DNA of 64,000 bases. Source: Clostridium sp. AF15-31 (GTDB lineage: Bacteria; Bacillota; Clostridia; Lachnospirales; Lachnospiraceae). A program made the translations under genes and the position numbers. The stretch covers positions 99,992 through 163,991 of the forward strand of contig NZ_QTXL01000002.1 in the NCBI RefSeq assembly GCF_003461625.1. The letters are read 5' to 3'. The notes beneath the pieces were generated by a model. It ran no database searches and was not told where the DNA came from. It saw only the letters and a program-made list of their open reading frames with translations. Of this stretch, positions 1-8,553 are shown piece after piece; position 1 is the stretch's first letter; every line of letters begins with the position of its first letter.

Positions 1-1
1 T

Positions 2-433
2 CTTCTTCTGATATTCTTTCTGGTACGGATATTGTTGCAGGTGATCCGTTTCCTTTTGAAACCGAGAAGCTATGCAGATGATGTGATCGAGCTTATCTCC
101 GAAGAACCGGATCAATATAAAGAACGTATAACAGATAGACGTATAATGCACAGATTGACAGCTGAAGAACGGGCAAGAAAAATTTATAAGAAGTCGATCC
201 TGCGATATAAGGATGTAATCACACTTAACAAACGGATGACTTGTGAAGATATCAGGCAGGAGATAACAGAGACGGAGGATGGAAATGTAGAGGGTATTTC
301 TGCCATATATGAACAGATCCGATATGGAGCAGGGGAAGTGGACAACTATGTTATACGAGAAATGAAAGCAGCATCCGGACAGAATAAAAGGGTGAATAAA
401 AAAGAAAATAAAAAGGGAGTAGTGCAAAAATGA
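2..433 (+). CDS. C-terminal part of a membrane protein with DUF4129-like tail (5' truncated)
   Basis: The reading frame is open from the first bases of the window, so this is the end of a larger gene. The visible part starts with a hydrophobic stretch (LLLIFFLVRILLQVIRFLL), a probable last membrane helix. A basic/acidic cytosolic tail with 'RARKIYKKSILRYK' and 'GISAIYEQIRYGAGEVDNYVI' follows. That helix-rich pattern resembles the DUF4129 tail found at the C-terminus of TgpA-like transglutaminase membrane proteins, and the gene at 37616-39934 carries a comparable tail. Its stop overlaps the start of the cellulase gene (ATGA), so the two are probably translationally coupled. The family call is an inference from the tail only; the catalytic part lies outside the window. 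Confidence 0.6.
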   Translation, partial: LLLIFFLVRILLQVIRFLLKPRSYADDVIELISEEPDQYKERITDRRIMHRLTAEERARKIYKKSILRYKDVITLNKRMTCEDIRQEITETEDGNVEGISAIYEQIRYGAGEVDNYVIREMKAASGQNKRVNKKENKKGVVQK

Positions 434-2037
434 ACCAGAAGAAAAAGACGATCGTATTATGGGGAGTCATCATAGTACTTGCAGCGGCTGTTGTGACACT
501 GTCAGTTATACTGGTGACAAAAAGTCGGAAAAATAATGATCCGGACGGACAGAAGAATGCCGGAACAGAAGCTGTGATAGAGGGATCCGGGCAGAATGCG
601 GAGCAAAAGGCTGAGGATGGCGCTGATCAAAAGAAGGAAAAGGGTGCATCCGATACTCAGAAGTCGACAGATGACAAGAAGACCTTATATGCAGAAGTAA
701 CGGTTGGAAGTACATGGGAAAATAACGGAATGACAGCCGCTACAGAGACGGTCACGATCTATAATAAGACCGATAAAGCTGCAACGGATTGGAGCGTTGA
801 TCTGGAATTTTCCGGGAAAGTAACGATCGACCAGCTCTGGAATGGAAAGTATACGGCAGATGGATCGGTGGTTCATGTAACCGCAGAAAGTTATAATGAG
901 GAGATACCGGCTGGTGGCAGCATTGATTTTGGATATAATTTATCAGCATCGGATGTGAAGCCTGTTCGTTGTACATTGATGATCGCAGGAAAAGAAGTAA
1001 CAACTGTCACCGGTGAGAAGGCAGCTCAGACAGATGGGCAGTCTGTTGACAGTGATAAAAAAGATCAGTCCGGAAGTAATAAGGTCACAGATACTAAAAA
1101 CGGTAAAAAAGAAGATAATCCGTATAAGGCACATGGAAAGCTTGCGGTATCAGGAACGGACCTGGTGGATGCATCAGGCAGTAAATTCCAGTTAAAAGGT
1201 GTCAGTACACACGGACTTACCTGGTTTGCTGATTTTGTAAGTAAGGACACTTATCAGTATTTCAAAGATTCCTTTGGTATCAATCTGGTACGTTTTGCTA
1301 TGTATACAGATACAGGAGATTCCTATGGATATTGTTCAGGCGGAAATAAATCAGAGATCGAGGAGCTTCTGGGAAAAGGTGTTGATGCAGCAACGGATCT
1401 TGGATTGTATGCGATAATTGACTGGCATATTTTAAATGACAATGATCCAAATATGCATATAGATGATGCAAAGGATTTCTTTGACCGGATATCAAAGAAA
1501 TATGCTTCTTACGGAAATGTGATCTATGAGATCGCAAATGAACCAAATGGTGGTACAACCTGGGATTCTGTAAAGAGCTATGCGGAAACGATCATCCCGA
1601 TCATACGAAAAAATGCACCGGATGCCATTATCATTGTCGGAACACCAACCTGGAGTCAGGATGTGGATGTGGCAGCTGCAGATCCGATCACAGATCAGAC
1701 CAATCTGATGTATGCGGTTCATTTCTATGCCGCAACCCATAAGGATGATCTGAGAAATAAGGTTCAGTCGGCACTTGATTCCGGACTCCCGATTTTTGTA
1801 TCAGAGTTTGGCTTGTGTGATGCATCAGGAAACGGTTCGATTGATTATAATCAGTCTGATGCATGGTTTGATCTGATCAATGATAGGAACTTAAGCTATG
1901 CGGCATGGAATATCTCGAACAAAGCTGAAACGTCATCATTATTTGATTCCTCCTGTACAAAGACAAGCGGTTTTACAGATGATGATCTGTCAGACAGCGG
2001 AAGGTATATTAAGGAAAAAATTGAGAGTTTCTATTGA
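430..2037 (+). CDS. Membrane-anchored GH5 endoglucanase (cellulase) with CBM2-like domain
   Basis: Predicted endo-beta-1,4-glucanase acting outside the cell on cellulose or related beta-glucans. Order of parts: an uncleaved-looking N-terminal membrane helix (about residues 8-30, no clear signal peptidase site), a Glu/Lys/Asp-rich linker, a CBM2-like beta-sandwich (about 85-190, with 'SVDLEFSGKVTIDQLWNGKY'), a second linker, then a GH5 catalytic domain (about 225-535). The GH5 acid/base is Glu371 in 'EIANEPNGG' and the nucleophile is Glu459 in 'PIFVSEFG'; both are present, as is 'IIDWHIL'. The start overlaps the upstream stop (ATGA), implying coupling to the DUF4129-like gene. Anchoring by the N-terminal helix would keep the enzyme on the cell surface. 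GH5 assignment is secure; the CBM class is less sure. Confidence 0.9.
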   Translation: MNQKKKTIVLWGVIIVLAAAVVTLSVILVTKSRKNNDPDGQKNAGTEAVIEGSGQNAEQKAEDGADQKKEKGASDTQKSTDDKKTLYAEVTVGSTWENNGMTAATETVTIYNKTDKAATDWSVDLEFSGKVTIDQLWNGKYTADGSVVHVTAESYNEEIPAGGSIDFGYNLSASDVKPVRCTLMIAGKEVTTVTGEKAAQTDGQSVDSDKKDQSGSNKVTDTKNGKKEDNPYKAHGKLAVSGTDLVDASGSKFQLKGVSTHGLTWFADFVSKDTYQYFKDSFGINLVRFAMYTDTGDSYGYCSGGNKSEIEELLGKGVDAATDLGLYAIIDWHILNDNDPNMHIDDAKDFFDRISKKYASYGNVIYEIANEPNGGTTWDSVKSYAETIIPIIRKNAPDAIIIVGTPTWSQDVDVAAADPITDQTNLMYAVHFYAATHKDDLRNKVQSALDSGLPIFVSEFGLCDASGNGSIDYNQSDAWFDLINDRNLSYAAWNISNKAETSSLFDSSCTKTSGFTDDDLSDSGRYIKEKIESFY

Positions 2038-2061
2038 CAAAAGGGATGAAATATATACAAT
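2034..2061 (+). promoter_or_regulatory. Sigma-A type promoter for rsmD-coaD
   Basis: TTGACA (2034-2039) overlaps the cellulase stop codon. A 16-nt spacer and TACAAT (2056-2061) follow. It precedes rsmD with a short leader. Confidence 0.6.
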
Positions 2062-2099
2062 AAAAAAAGATTTTAACAACCTATGGGAGATCATGATTT

Positions 2100-2657
2100 A
2101 TGAGAGTAATAGCGGGAACTGCCAGAAGCCTTCGGCTGGAAACGATCGACACGATGGATACCAGACCGACAACCGATCGGATCAAAGAGACCTTATTTAA
2201 TATCATATCGAGAGAATTGCCGGATTGTACATTCCTGGATCTGTTCAGCGGAAGCGGTGCGATTGCGATCGAAGCATTGAGTCGTGGAGCAAAACAGGCA
2301 GTCCTTGTAGAACAGAACCGGAAAGCGGTTGACTGCATTAACCGGAATCTGGAATTTACGAAATTGAAAGATAAGGCAAGAGTCATCACAGGAGACTGTG
2401 TTGCAGCGATCGACAGTCTGGAACGGTCAGGACTTGTGTTTGATATTATATTTATGGATCCGCCATATGGAAAATTATTGGAAAAACAGGTGCTGAACCG
2501 TCTTGCATCATCCGGCATTGTTGATAAGAATACCTGGATCATTGTAGAATCAGATCTGGATACGGAATACGATTATCTGACCGATATAGGATATGAGATC
2601 GATCGTGTGAAGAAATACAAGACAAATAAGCATACATTTATACAGGAGATTCTATAA
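2100..2657 (+). CDS. rsmD: 16S rRNA (guanine(966)-N(2))-methyltransferase RsmD
   Basis: SAM-dependent methylation of G966 in 16S rRNA during small-subunit assembly. The protein is 185 residues, normal for the family. It begins with the conserved '[13 protein letters not shown]' and '[15 protein letters not shown]', then motif I '[19 protein letters not shown]' (SAM binding) and the catalytic motif 'IIFMDPPYG' (D/NPPY). It lies 2 nt upstream of coaD, the same order as ylbH-ylbI(coaD)-ylbJ in Bacillus, which supports orthology. A GGGAG ribosome site lies upstream of the ATG. Confidence 0.95.
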   Translation: MRVIAGTARSLRLETIDTMDTRPTTDRIKETLFNIISRELPDCTFLDLFSGSGAIAIEALSRGAKQAVLVEQNRKAVDCINRNLEFTKLKDKARVITGDCVAAIDSLERSGLVFDIIFMDPPYGKLLEKQVLNRLASSGIVDKNTWIIVESDLDTEYDYLTDIGYEIDRVKKYKTNKHTFIQEIL

Positions 2658-2659
2658 AA

Positions 2660-3139
2660 ATGAGCAGTGCAATATATCCGGGAAGCTTTGATCCCGTAAC
2701 ATTAGGACATCTTGATATTATCAGACGCTCTGCGGAGATGTTTGACGAAGTTATAATCGGTGTTTTGAATAATACTTCAAAAACTCCATTGTTTTCTGTA
2801 GAAGAACGTGTTAATATGTTGTCTGAAGTGGTGTCAGACATACCGAATGTTCGTGTTGAGAGTTTTGGAGGTCTGCTGATTGATTTCGCCAGACAGAATG
2901 GGGTGAAGACGATCATCAGAGGCTTAAGGGCTGTAACCGATTTTGAATATGAATTACAGATCGCGCAGAGTAATCGCAAGGTTGCTCCAGAGATAGACAC
3001 CGTATTTTTGACAACCAGTATTGATTATGCATATCTGAGTTCCAGTATCGTAAAAGAGTATGCCAGCTTTGGTGTAGATGTGGAACAGTTTGTACCAGCA
3101 GGAGTTGTCGATCGGATAAAAGAAAAATATATCAGATAG
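2660..3139 (+). CDS. coaD: Phosphopantetheine adenylyltransferase
   Basis: Fourth step of CoA synthesis: 4'-phosphopantetheine + ATP to dephospho-CoA. The 159-residue protein has the nucleotidyltransferase signature '[16 protein letters not shown]' with the T/HxGH-type active site. It also has '[14 protein letters not shown]' and the 'STSI'-like '[18 protein letters not shown]' ATP-binding segment near the C-terminus. It is cotranscribed with rsmD (2-nt gap). The last CoA step, coaE, is also in this window, far away at 60071. Confidence 0.96.
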   Translation: MSSAIYPGSFDPVTLGHLDIIRRSAEMFDEVIIGVLNNTSKTPLFSVEERVNMLSEVVSDIPNVRVESFGGLLIDFARQNGVKTIIRGLRAVTDFEYELQIAQSNRKVAPEIDTVFLTTSIDYAYLSSSIVKEYASFGVDVEQFVPAGVVDRIKEKYIR

Positions 3140-3158
3140 TTTTAGGAGGAAATAAGTC

Positions 3159-3887
3159 ATGGCAAAAAAAGGCATTGAGGAAATGATTTCCGAGATTGAG
3201 ATTTTTATAGATAATTGTAAGTACAAGCCATTGTCATCCAGTATGATCATTGTTCCAAAGGATGATCTGGAGCAGATGCTGAATGAATTAAAATTAAAGC
3301 TTCCAAATGAAATTGAGCGTTGCAAGAAGATCATGCGCAACAAGGAAGCCATACTTGCAGATGCCAGAACAAGGGCAGATTCTATTATTACAGAATCTGT
3401 TGCAGAGGCAAATAAGCTGGTTGATCAGAGTCAGATTGTAGAACTTGCAAATATCCGTGCAAATGAGATTTTAGATATGGCAAGAAGTCAGGCTGATCAG
3501 ATTGTAAACGAAGCAAATGCAGATGCAAACGAGATTCGTCTGGGTTCTATGTATTACACTAAGGATAAGCTTACAGAGGTCAGCAATTATATTAATGCAA
3601 CATTAGAGGCTGAAAAGGCAAATTACGATAACCTGATTCAGTCCTTACAGTCAAATCTGGATATTGTATTGAATAATACAAATGAGATTAATGGAGATAT
3701 TGCAAATATGACCGGAGCAGCACAGCAGGCTGCAGCTCCTGAAGAAGCAACACAGACAACATCAGAGGAGAATAATACAACTGTAGAAAATGAGCAGGAT
3801 TATAACGTATATGGTAAGACAGAATACTCCAATGATGACGAAGATGACGAGGATGATGATTTTGACGATGATTTTTTAGATGATTAG
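3159..3887 (+). CDS. DivIVA/ATPase-subunit-like coiled-coil protein, function unknown
   Basis: A 242-residue soluble protein. The N-terminal part (to about residue 50) contains 'PLSSSMIIVPKDDLEQMLNEL', resembling the head of proteins annotated as vacuolar-type ATPase subunit H-like or DivIVA-like. The middle (about 50-170) is a long Ala/Glu/Asp-rich coiled coil. The tail is strongly acidic and disordered ('DDEDDEDDDFDDDFLDD'). It follows coaD after 19 nt with a good AGGAGG site and ends 4 nt from the convergent ylbJ. A scaffold role in division or cell shape is plausible by analogy with DivIVA, but no specific function can be assigned. Confidence 0.7.
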   Translation: MAKKGIEEMISEIEIFIDNCKYKPLSSSMIIVPKDDLEQMLNELKLKLPNEIERCKKIMRNKEAILADARTRADSIITESVAEANKLVDQSQIVELANIRANEILDMARSQADQIVNEANADANEIRLGSMYYTKDKLTEVSNYINATLEAEKANYDNLIQSLQSNLDIVLNNTNEINGDIANMTGAAQQAAAPEEATQTTSEENNTTVENEQDYNVYGKTEYSNDDEDDEDDDFDDDFLDD

Positions 3888-3891
3888 GAAT

Positions 3892-4884
3892 TTATATCCT
3901 GTGATTTAAGAATAAAAGAGTCATTAGATAACTGAATACAGCGCAGATACATTTACCGAATGTATAGCGTACAAAAGACAGCTTTGTATCTTTTAAAATG
4001 TGCATGGACTGGAAGAGGGATGAGACTCCTCCGAACGATGTAACAGAAAGGATCAGAGCTGTTTTTTGTATGGAAGAAAGTGGAAAAACGGATAATTCGG
4101 ACAGACCTTTTGTTATCTCCAGGTAGCATGCCAGAATATGGAAAGTTGGTATATTTCCTACACATGCAATCGCAAGGTTATACAAAACGGAGAAAACAGC
4201 GACATAGATACCTATAACGGTGATGGTTGTTATACTGTTTTCGATAACAGATGGTGAATTGCCGATATCCTGTGCTGCAGCATATTCGGACATAGTGCCC
4301 GTAGTTTCAGAGAGAGGTATTTGGAGATCTTTCGCATCATTAGGAGATCTGTGAACTGTTTTTTTATTTTGTTTAAAAAGCGAAATATGTAAAGAATTTT
4401 TTGATAGCAGATAGTACAGGATAGCATAGCAGATCTGTGGCAGGTAGATGACTGCCAGTACGTTGATGGTATTTATCTGGCCGTTCAGATATTGGTTACA
4501 GACATATCCAATCAGAAACATAGGACTGATGTTGTTACAGAGGGGCATAATGGCATGGGCGAAATTTTTTGATATGACTTGATTTTTGTAGAGCCTGCCT
4601 ATAGCTATCGCACCGACCGGGTAGCCGCAGAACAGCCCGCATAAGAATAACAGGATCAGACAGCCTGCCCGGTTTGGATGTTCCCAGTCAATCATAGACA
4701 GGAAGAAACCCGAGATCAGAAGAAAAGGAAGCAGAAGGGGCACAAGATTGTTATACCACAACACTAGGCCCTCTGCGAAGCTTTTGGAAACAAAGGAAGA
4801 ATTCAGGCAGAGGACGATAACAAGCAGGATGAAAGCCGGATATAAGCAGAATGAGCGGATCGATAAGACAGAAGGATGCTTCAT
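3892..4884 (-). CDS. ylbJ: Sporulation integral membrane protein YlbJ-like
   Basis: A polytopic membrane protein of 330 residues with a nucleoside-transporter/FeoB 'gate' type fold ('LVPLLLPFLLISGFFLSM', 'LFLCGLFCGYPVGAIAIG', 'IMPLCNNISPMFLIG'). In Bacillus, YlbJ is made in the mother cell under SigE and contributes to spore core or coat maturation. It also sits beside coaD there, so the synteny agrees. The protein is somewhat shorter than the roughly 400-residue Bacillus form; a hydrophilic loop (around 180-205) carries much of the variability. It is convergent with the preceding gene, with only 4 nt between stops. A SigE-like promoter is visible upstream (4916-4945). Confidence 0.85.
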   Translation of the reverse strand: MKHPSVLSIRSFCLYPAFILLVIVLCLNSSFVSKSFAEGLVLWYNNLVPLLLPFLLISGFFLSMIDWEHPNRAGCLILLFLCGLFCGYPVGAIAIGRLYKNQVISKNFAHAIMPLCNNISPMFLIGYVCNQYLNGQINTINVLAVIYLPQICYAILYYLLSKNSLHISLFKQNKKTVHRSPNDAKDLQIPLSETTGTMSEYAAAQDIGNSPSVIENSITTITVIGIYVAVFSVLYNLAIACVGNIPTFHILACYLEITKGLSELSVFPLSSIQKTALILSVTSFGGVSSLFQSMHILKDTKLSFVRYTFGKCICAVFSYLMTLLFLNHRI

Positions 4885-4915
4885 AAGGAAAACTCCAGTT
4901 CATGTGTTCATCAGT

Positions 4916-4945
4916 ATTTTATGAAAAAAGAGTGATCACTATGAA
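4916..4945 (-). promoter_or_regulatory. Possible SigE promoter for ylbJ
   Basis: On the minus strand, a -10 CATAAAAT (4916-4923) fits the SigE consensus CATAnAnT. A weak -35 TTCATAG (4939-4945) lies 15 nt upstream of it. The match is partial. It is supported mainly by the known SigE control of ylbJ in Bacillus. A 10-bp palindrome AGTGATCACT lies in the spacer. Confidence 0.35.
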
Positions 4946-5101
4946 TTATAAATAGAAAGAAGCAGACATTAATTAATATAAATCAGCCGGGCAGGCTGGT
5001 GGCAGGAATTTTAAATAAGAGAATATCTTTTCGAATAAAAATGGTTGAAAAAGAGAAGAAAACTGAGTATAGTTAAGCTGCTATTACAGGAGGTAGGTAA
5101 A

Positions 5102-5923
5102 ATGATAAAAACATGTTTTGAGAATGTAAAGACGAAAACTCCACTGGTGCATAATATCACGAATTATGTAACAGTAAATGATGTTGCAAATGTGCTTCTG
5201 GCATGTGGAGGAAGTCCGATCATGGCAGATGATATTGACGATGTAGAAGATATCACCGGTATCTGTGGTGGTTTAAATATTAATATTGGAACCTTAAATA
5301 AGAATACGATCCCATCTATGCTTGCTGCCGGCAAAAAGGCAAATGAGCTAGGACACGCCATATTGCTTGATCCGGTGGGCGCAGGAGCCAGCAGACTTCG
5401 TACGGAGACAGCGATAAAGCTTTTAAATGAGATAAAATTTGATGTGATCCGTGGAAATATATCAGAAATCAAGACTCTTGCATTTGGTTCCGGCAGTACA
5501 AAGGGTGTAGATGCAGATGTGGCTGATGCAGTCACAGAAGATACTCTCGATCAGGCGGTTGATTTTGTGAAGAAGCTTGCGGGAAAGCTCGGCTGTATCA
5601 TCGCTGTTACAGGTGCAATCGATTTGGTAGCAGATGCAGATATTTGTTATGTGATCCGGAACGGAAGACCGGAGATGGGTAAGATCACAGGAACCGGATG
5701 TCAGTTGTCCGGTCTTATGACAGCTTATCTGACAGCAAATCAGGATGACAAGCTGGAAGCTGCTGCAACTGCCGTTATACTGATGGGAGTTGCGGGCGAA
5801 GTCGGATATGCGAATATGGAACCGACAGATGGTAATGCTACTTATAGAAACCGCATTATTGACGCAATCTATAATATGGATGCAGATAAGCTTTGCAGTA
5901 TGGCAAAGTGTGAGATCAGATAA
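5102..5923 (+). CDS. thiM: Hydroxyethylthiazole kinase
   Basis: Salvages the thiazole moiety of thiamine by phosphorylating 4-methyl-5-(2-hydroxyethyl)thiazole with ATP. The 273-residue protein shows 'PLVHNITNYVTVNDVANVLLA' near the N-terminus, 'ILLDPVGAGAS' and the ribokinase-type 'GTGCQLSGL' with the catalytic Cys/anion-hole region. An upstream TTG at 5045 would add 19 residues, but AGGAGGT at 5089-5095 fixes the ATG at 5102. First gene of a salvage operon with thiE, a HAD phosphatase and thiD. The 217-nt divergent gap with ylbJ contains no recognisable TPP riboswitch. Confidence 0.95.
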   Translation: MIKTCFENVKTKTPLVHNITNYVTVNDVANVLLACGGSPIMADDIDDVEDITGICGGLNINIGTLNKNTIPSMLAAGKKANELGHAILLDPVGAGASRLRTETAIKLLNEIKFDVIRGNISEIKTLAFGSGSTKGVDADVADAVTEDTLDQAVDFVKKLAGKLGCIIAVTGAIDLVADADICYVIRNGRPEMGKITGTGCQLSGLMTAYLTANQDDKLEAAATAVILMGVAGEVGYANMEPTDGNATYRNRIIDAIYNMDADKLCSMAKCEIR

Positions 5924-5938
5924 GGAGTGAACGAGGCT

Positions 5939-6592
5939 ATGTGTAAGCAGACAAATACAAAACCGGAGGAGCTTTTGTTATATGCAGTAACAGACAGACA
6001 CTGGTTGAACGGTGCAACTCTGATCAGTCAGGTAGAGGCAGCATTAAAAGGCGGAGCGACCTTTATCCAGCTTCGTGAGAAAAATCTGGATGATGAAGCA
6101 TTTTATAAAGAAGCGCTTGAGATCCAGAAATTATGTAGAAACTATAAGGTTCCTTTTGTGATCAATGACAATGTAGAGCTCGCAAAGAAGATCGGAGCGG
6201 ATGGTGTTCATGTCGGACAGTCTGATATGGAGACCTTAGATGTCAGAAAGGTGCTGGGAGACGATAAGATCATCGGTGTATCTGCACAGACAGTGGAACA
6301 GGCAGAACTGGCTGAAGAACATGGAGCGGATTATCTGGGCGTTGGTGCGGTATTTCCAACCGGATCCAAGGATGATGCAACAGAAGTCAGTTTTGAGACG
6401 TTAAAGGAAATCTGTGAGCATGTGCATATCCCGGTTATTGCAATCGGCGGCATAACCAGAGATAATGTTGTGAAATTAAATCAAAGTGGAATTTGTGGTA
6501 TCGCAGTTATCAGCGCGATCTTTGGTCAGACAGATATTGAGGCTGCCACGGCAGATCTAAAAAAACAGACAAAGAAGATGTTAGGAGAATAA
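5939..6592 (+). CDS. thiE: Thiamine-phosphate synthase
   Basis: Joins HMP-pyrophosphate and thiazole phosphate to give thiamine phosphate. A TIM-barrel protein with 'FIQLREKNLDD', 'PFVINDNVELA', 'DGVHVGQSDM', 'GVGAVFPTGSKDDA' and 'VIAIGGI', all classic ThiE signatures. A GTG at 5927 is in frame, but the AAGGAG site (5922-5927, overlapping the thiM stop) would cover it. The ATG at 5939 is therefore the likely start (217 residues). It lies 15 nt after thiM and 2 nt before the HAD gene, so it is firmly within the thiamine salvage operon. Confidence 0.95.
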   Translation: MCKQTNTKPEELLLYAVTDRHWLNGATLISQVEAALKGGATFIQLREKNLDDEAFYKEALEIQKLCRNYKVPFVINDNVELAKKIGADGVHVGQSDMETLDVRKVLGDDKIIGVSAQTVEQAELAEEHGADYLGVGAVFPTGSKDDATEVSFETLKEICEHVHIPVIAIGGITRDNVVKLNQSGICGIAVISAIFGQTDIEAATADLKKQTKKMLGE

Positions 6593-6594
6593 GG

Positions 6595-7245
6595 ATGATA
6601 AAAGGTGCGATCTTTGATATAGACGGAACACTGATCGATTCTATGGAAATGTGGGAACATGCGGCAGAACGGTATCTGGCAGGAATGGGTATCGAAGCAG
6701 AACCCCATCTTCAGAAAAAACTGTATACCTTTACGATTACAGAATCGGCAGAATACCTTAAGAAGAATTACAGTTTATCAAAAACGATTCTTGAGATCAT
6801 AGATGGGATCAATGAAACGATTGGTGCATTTTACAGAAATGAAGCAGAACCAAAGCCGGGGATCATAGAGTTCTTATCTGCCTTACAGGAGCGGAAGATC
6901 CCAATGACAGTAGCGACTGCGACAGACAGGGTTCATATCGAAGCCGTACTGAAGCATAATCATATGGATCATTTTTTCAAAAAGATCCTTACCTGCTCGG
7001 AGGTAGGAATTGGAAAAGAACATCCGGATATCTATATTCAGGCAGCAAAGTATATGCAGACGAACATTGCTGATACATGGGTGTTTGAAGATGCTTATCA
7101 TGGCGCAAGGACAGCATTTGATGCAGGCTTCAAAGTATGTGGTATCTATGATGCTGCGAGTGCGGAGCATATAAATGAGTTGAAAAAATACAGTACGCTG
7201 TATGTTGACAATACAAAGGAATTATATAATATTTTCTTTCTTTAA
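6595..7245 (+). CDS. HAD-family phosphatase, probably thiamine-related
   Basis: A 216-residue subclass IA haloacid dehalogenase hydrolase. Motif I is 'FDIDGTLIDSMEMWEH' with the nucleophile Asp and the acid/base Asp two residues later. Motif II is the Thr in 'MTVATATD', motif III the Lys region 'GIGKEHPDIYIQAAK', motif IV 'VFEDAYHG'. A four-helix cap follows motif I. The start is 2 nt after thiE and just before thiD, so the best guess is a phosphatase acting on thiamine phosphate or a pathway intermediate. Sequence alone cannot set the substrate; beta-phosphoglucomutase-like enzymes look similar. Confidence 0.85.
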   Translation: MIKGAIFDIDGTLIDSMEMWEHAAERYLAGMGIEAEPHLQKKLYTFTITESAEYLKKNYSLSKTILEIIDGINETIGAFYRNEAEPKPGIIEFLSALQERKIPMTVATATDRVHIEAVLKHNHMDHFFKKILTCSEVGIGKEHPDIYIQAAKYMQTNIADTWVFEDAYHGARTAFDAGFKVCGIYDAASAEHINELKKYSTLYVDNTKELYNIFFL

Positions 7246-7338
7246 AAAAACCGGCATGATACAGAATTGATAAAATGTACAGCAGGCAGGAACAGACCGG
7301 TAACGAAAGTATTTGTAAAAGTAAAGGAGACGAAAGGG

Positions 7339-8139
7339 TTGAAGACAGTTCTTACAATAGCCGGAAGTGATTCCAGCGGCGGTGCGGGAATCCAGGCAGA
7401 TATAAAGACCATTATGGCAAATGGTTGTTATGCCATGAGCGCAATCACGGCATTAACTGCCCAGAATACGATGGGAGTAACAGGAATTCAGAAAACATCA
7501 TCCGAGATGCTCTCCTTACAGCTTGACGCTGTATTTACGGATATCCGGCCGGATGCGATTAAGATCGGCATGGTCGCTTCTGAGAAACTGATCCGTGTGA
7601 TTGCAGATAAAATAAAGAAATATCAGGCAGAACATGTGGTAGTGGATACTGTTATGGTATCAACCAGTGGACACCGGCTGATCGACGAAGATGCGATCGG
7701 TGCTTTAAAAGAATGTCTGCTTCCGATCGCAGAGGTCATTACTCCGAATATTCCAGAAGCAGAGGTATTGGCCGAAATGACGATCCGTGATGAACAGGAT
7801 ATGGTTCGTGCAGCTGAAAAAATATCAAAAGTCTATGGCTGTGCGGTTCTCTGCAAGGGAGGACACAGTATCAACGATGCAAATGATGTCTTATATTCGG
7901 ACGGAAAAGTCAACTGGTATTATGGAAAACGGATCGATAATCCGAATACTCATGGAACCGGATGCACACTATCAAGTGCAATCGCATCAAATCTTGCAAA
8001 AGGGTATAAGATCGATGAGGCGATAAGAAACGCAAAAGATTATATATCCGGTGCGCTTGCGGATGGCATGGATCTGGGACATGGAAGCGGACCTATGAAT
8101 CATGGCTTTGATCTGAAAAGCAGATTTGCAGAATTATGA
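7339..8139 (+). CDS. thiD: Hydroxymethylpyrimidine/phosphomethylpyrimidine kinase
   Basis: Phosphorylates HMP and HMP-phosphate to HMP-PP for ThiE. Ribokinase fold: N-terminal 'TIAGSDSSGGAGIQADIKT', middle 'VVDTVMVSTSG', 'LCKGGHS' and C-terminal 'HGTGCTLSSAIA' with the catalytic Asp/Cys region. The frame is open from a TTG at 7267, but homology starts at 'KTVLTIAGSD'. An AAAGGAG site (7323-7329) sits 9 nt before TTG 7339, so that non-ATG start is preferred (266 residues). The 93-nt gap after the HAD gene is the largest in the operon; no clear terminator is seen there. Confidence 0.94.
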   Translation: MKTVLTIAGSDSSGGAGIQADIKTIMANGCYAMSAITALTAQNTMGVTGIQKTSSEMLSLQLDAVFTDIRPDAIKIGMVASEKLIRVIADKIKKYQAEHVVVDTVMVSTSGHRLIDEDAIGALKECLLPIAEVITPNIPEAEVLAEMTIRDEQDMVRAAEKISKVYGCAVLCKGGHSINDANDVLYSDGKVNWYYGKRIDNPNTHGTGCTLSSAIASNLAKGYKIDEAIRNAKDYISGALADGMDLGHGSGPMNHGFDLKSRFAEL

Positions 8140-8148
8140 AAAAAGTGG

Positions 8149-8177
8149 TTGCGAATCTCAAATGACTATGTTATCAT
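8149..8177 (+). promoter_or_regulatory. Sigma-A promoter for secG
   Basis: TTGCGA (8149-8154), 17-nt spacer, TATCAT (8172-8177), directly after the thiD stop. The secG start codon is 60 nt downstream. Confidence 0.6.
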
Positions 8178-8236
8178 GGACAAAGTTGGTGTAAAAGCGC
8201 ATTTGACACCAGAACACTTGGAATGGAGGTGGCAAT

Positions 8237-8479
8237 ATGGTAAAGACAATTATCATGGTCGTATATGTAATTATATGTATAGCATTAACAATTATTGTCC
8301 TGTCACAGGAAGGTAAATCAGCCAGTCTGACAAGTTCAATTACCGGCGGTAATTATGATAATTCATACTGGGGCAAGAATAAAGGAAGTTCAAAAGATGC
8401 GGTTCTCAGAAAGATAACAACTGTGCTTGGTATTCTTTTTATAATAATTGCATTGCTTCTTGATTCTAAGCTGTTCTAG
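8237..8479 (+). CDS. secG: Preprotein translocase subunit SecG
   Basis: Small auxiliary subunit of the SecYEG channel. It is 80 residues with two membrane helices (about 4-22 and 58-78) separated by a polar loop containing 'SQEGKSASLTSSITGG', which is typical of SecG. The ribosome site GGAGGTGG lies before the ATG. The position directly upstream of rnr and smpB matches the widespread Firmicutes secG-rnr-smpB order. It has its own promoter and is followed by a strong terminator, so it may be made partly independently of rnr. Confidence 0.93.
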   Translation: MVKTIIMVVYVIICIALTIIVLSQEGKSASLTSSITGGNYDNSYWGKNKGSSKDAVLRKITTVLGILFIIIALLLDSKLF

Positions 8480-8498
8480 TTCATATACAGAATTTATC

Positions 8499-8534
8499 AG
8501 TGCTTACATATATCCTATATGTAAGCACTTTTTA
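8499..8534 (+). terminator. Strong intrinsic terminator after secG
   Basis: A perfect 14-bp stem (8499-8512 with 8516-8529), 3-nt loop TCC, then a T-run. It ends 20 nt before rnr, so rnr needs read-through or an unseen promoter. Confidence 0.9.
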
Positions 8535-8553
8535 GATATACAGAGAGGTATTT

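Noticed and set aside
4885..5101. TPP riboswitch upstream of thiM
   Set aside because: The conserved aptamer segments could not be found on either strand; only AT-rich spacer, a short palindrome and promoter-like pieces are present.
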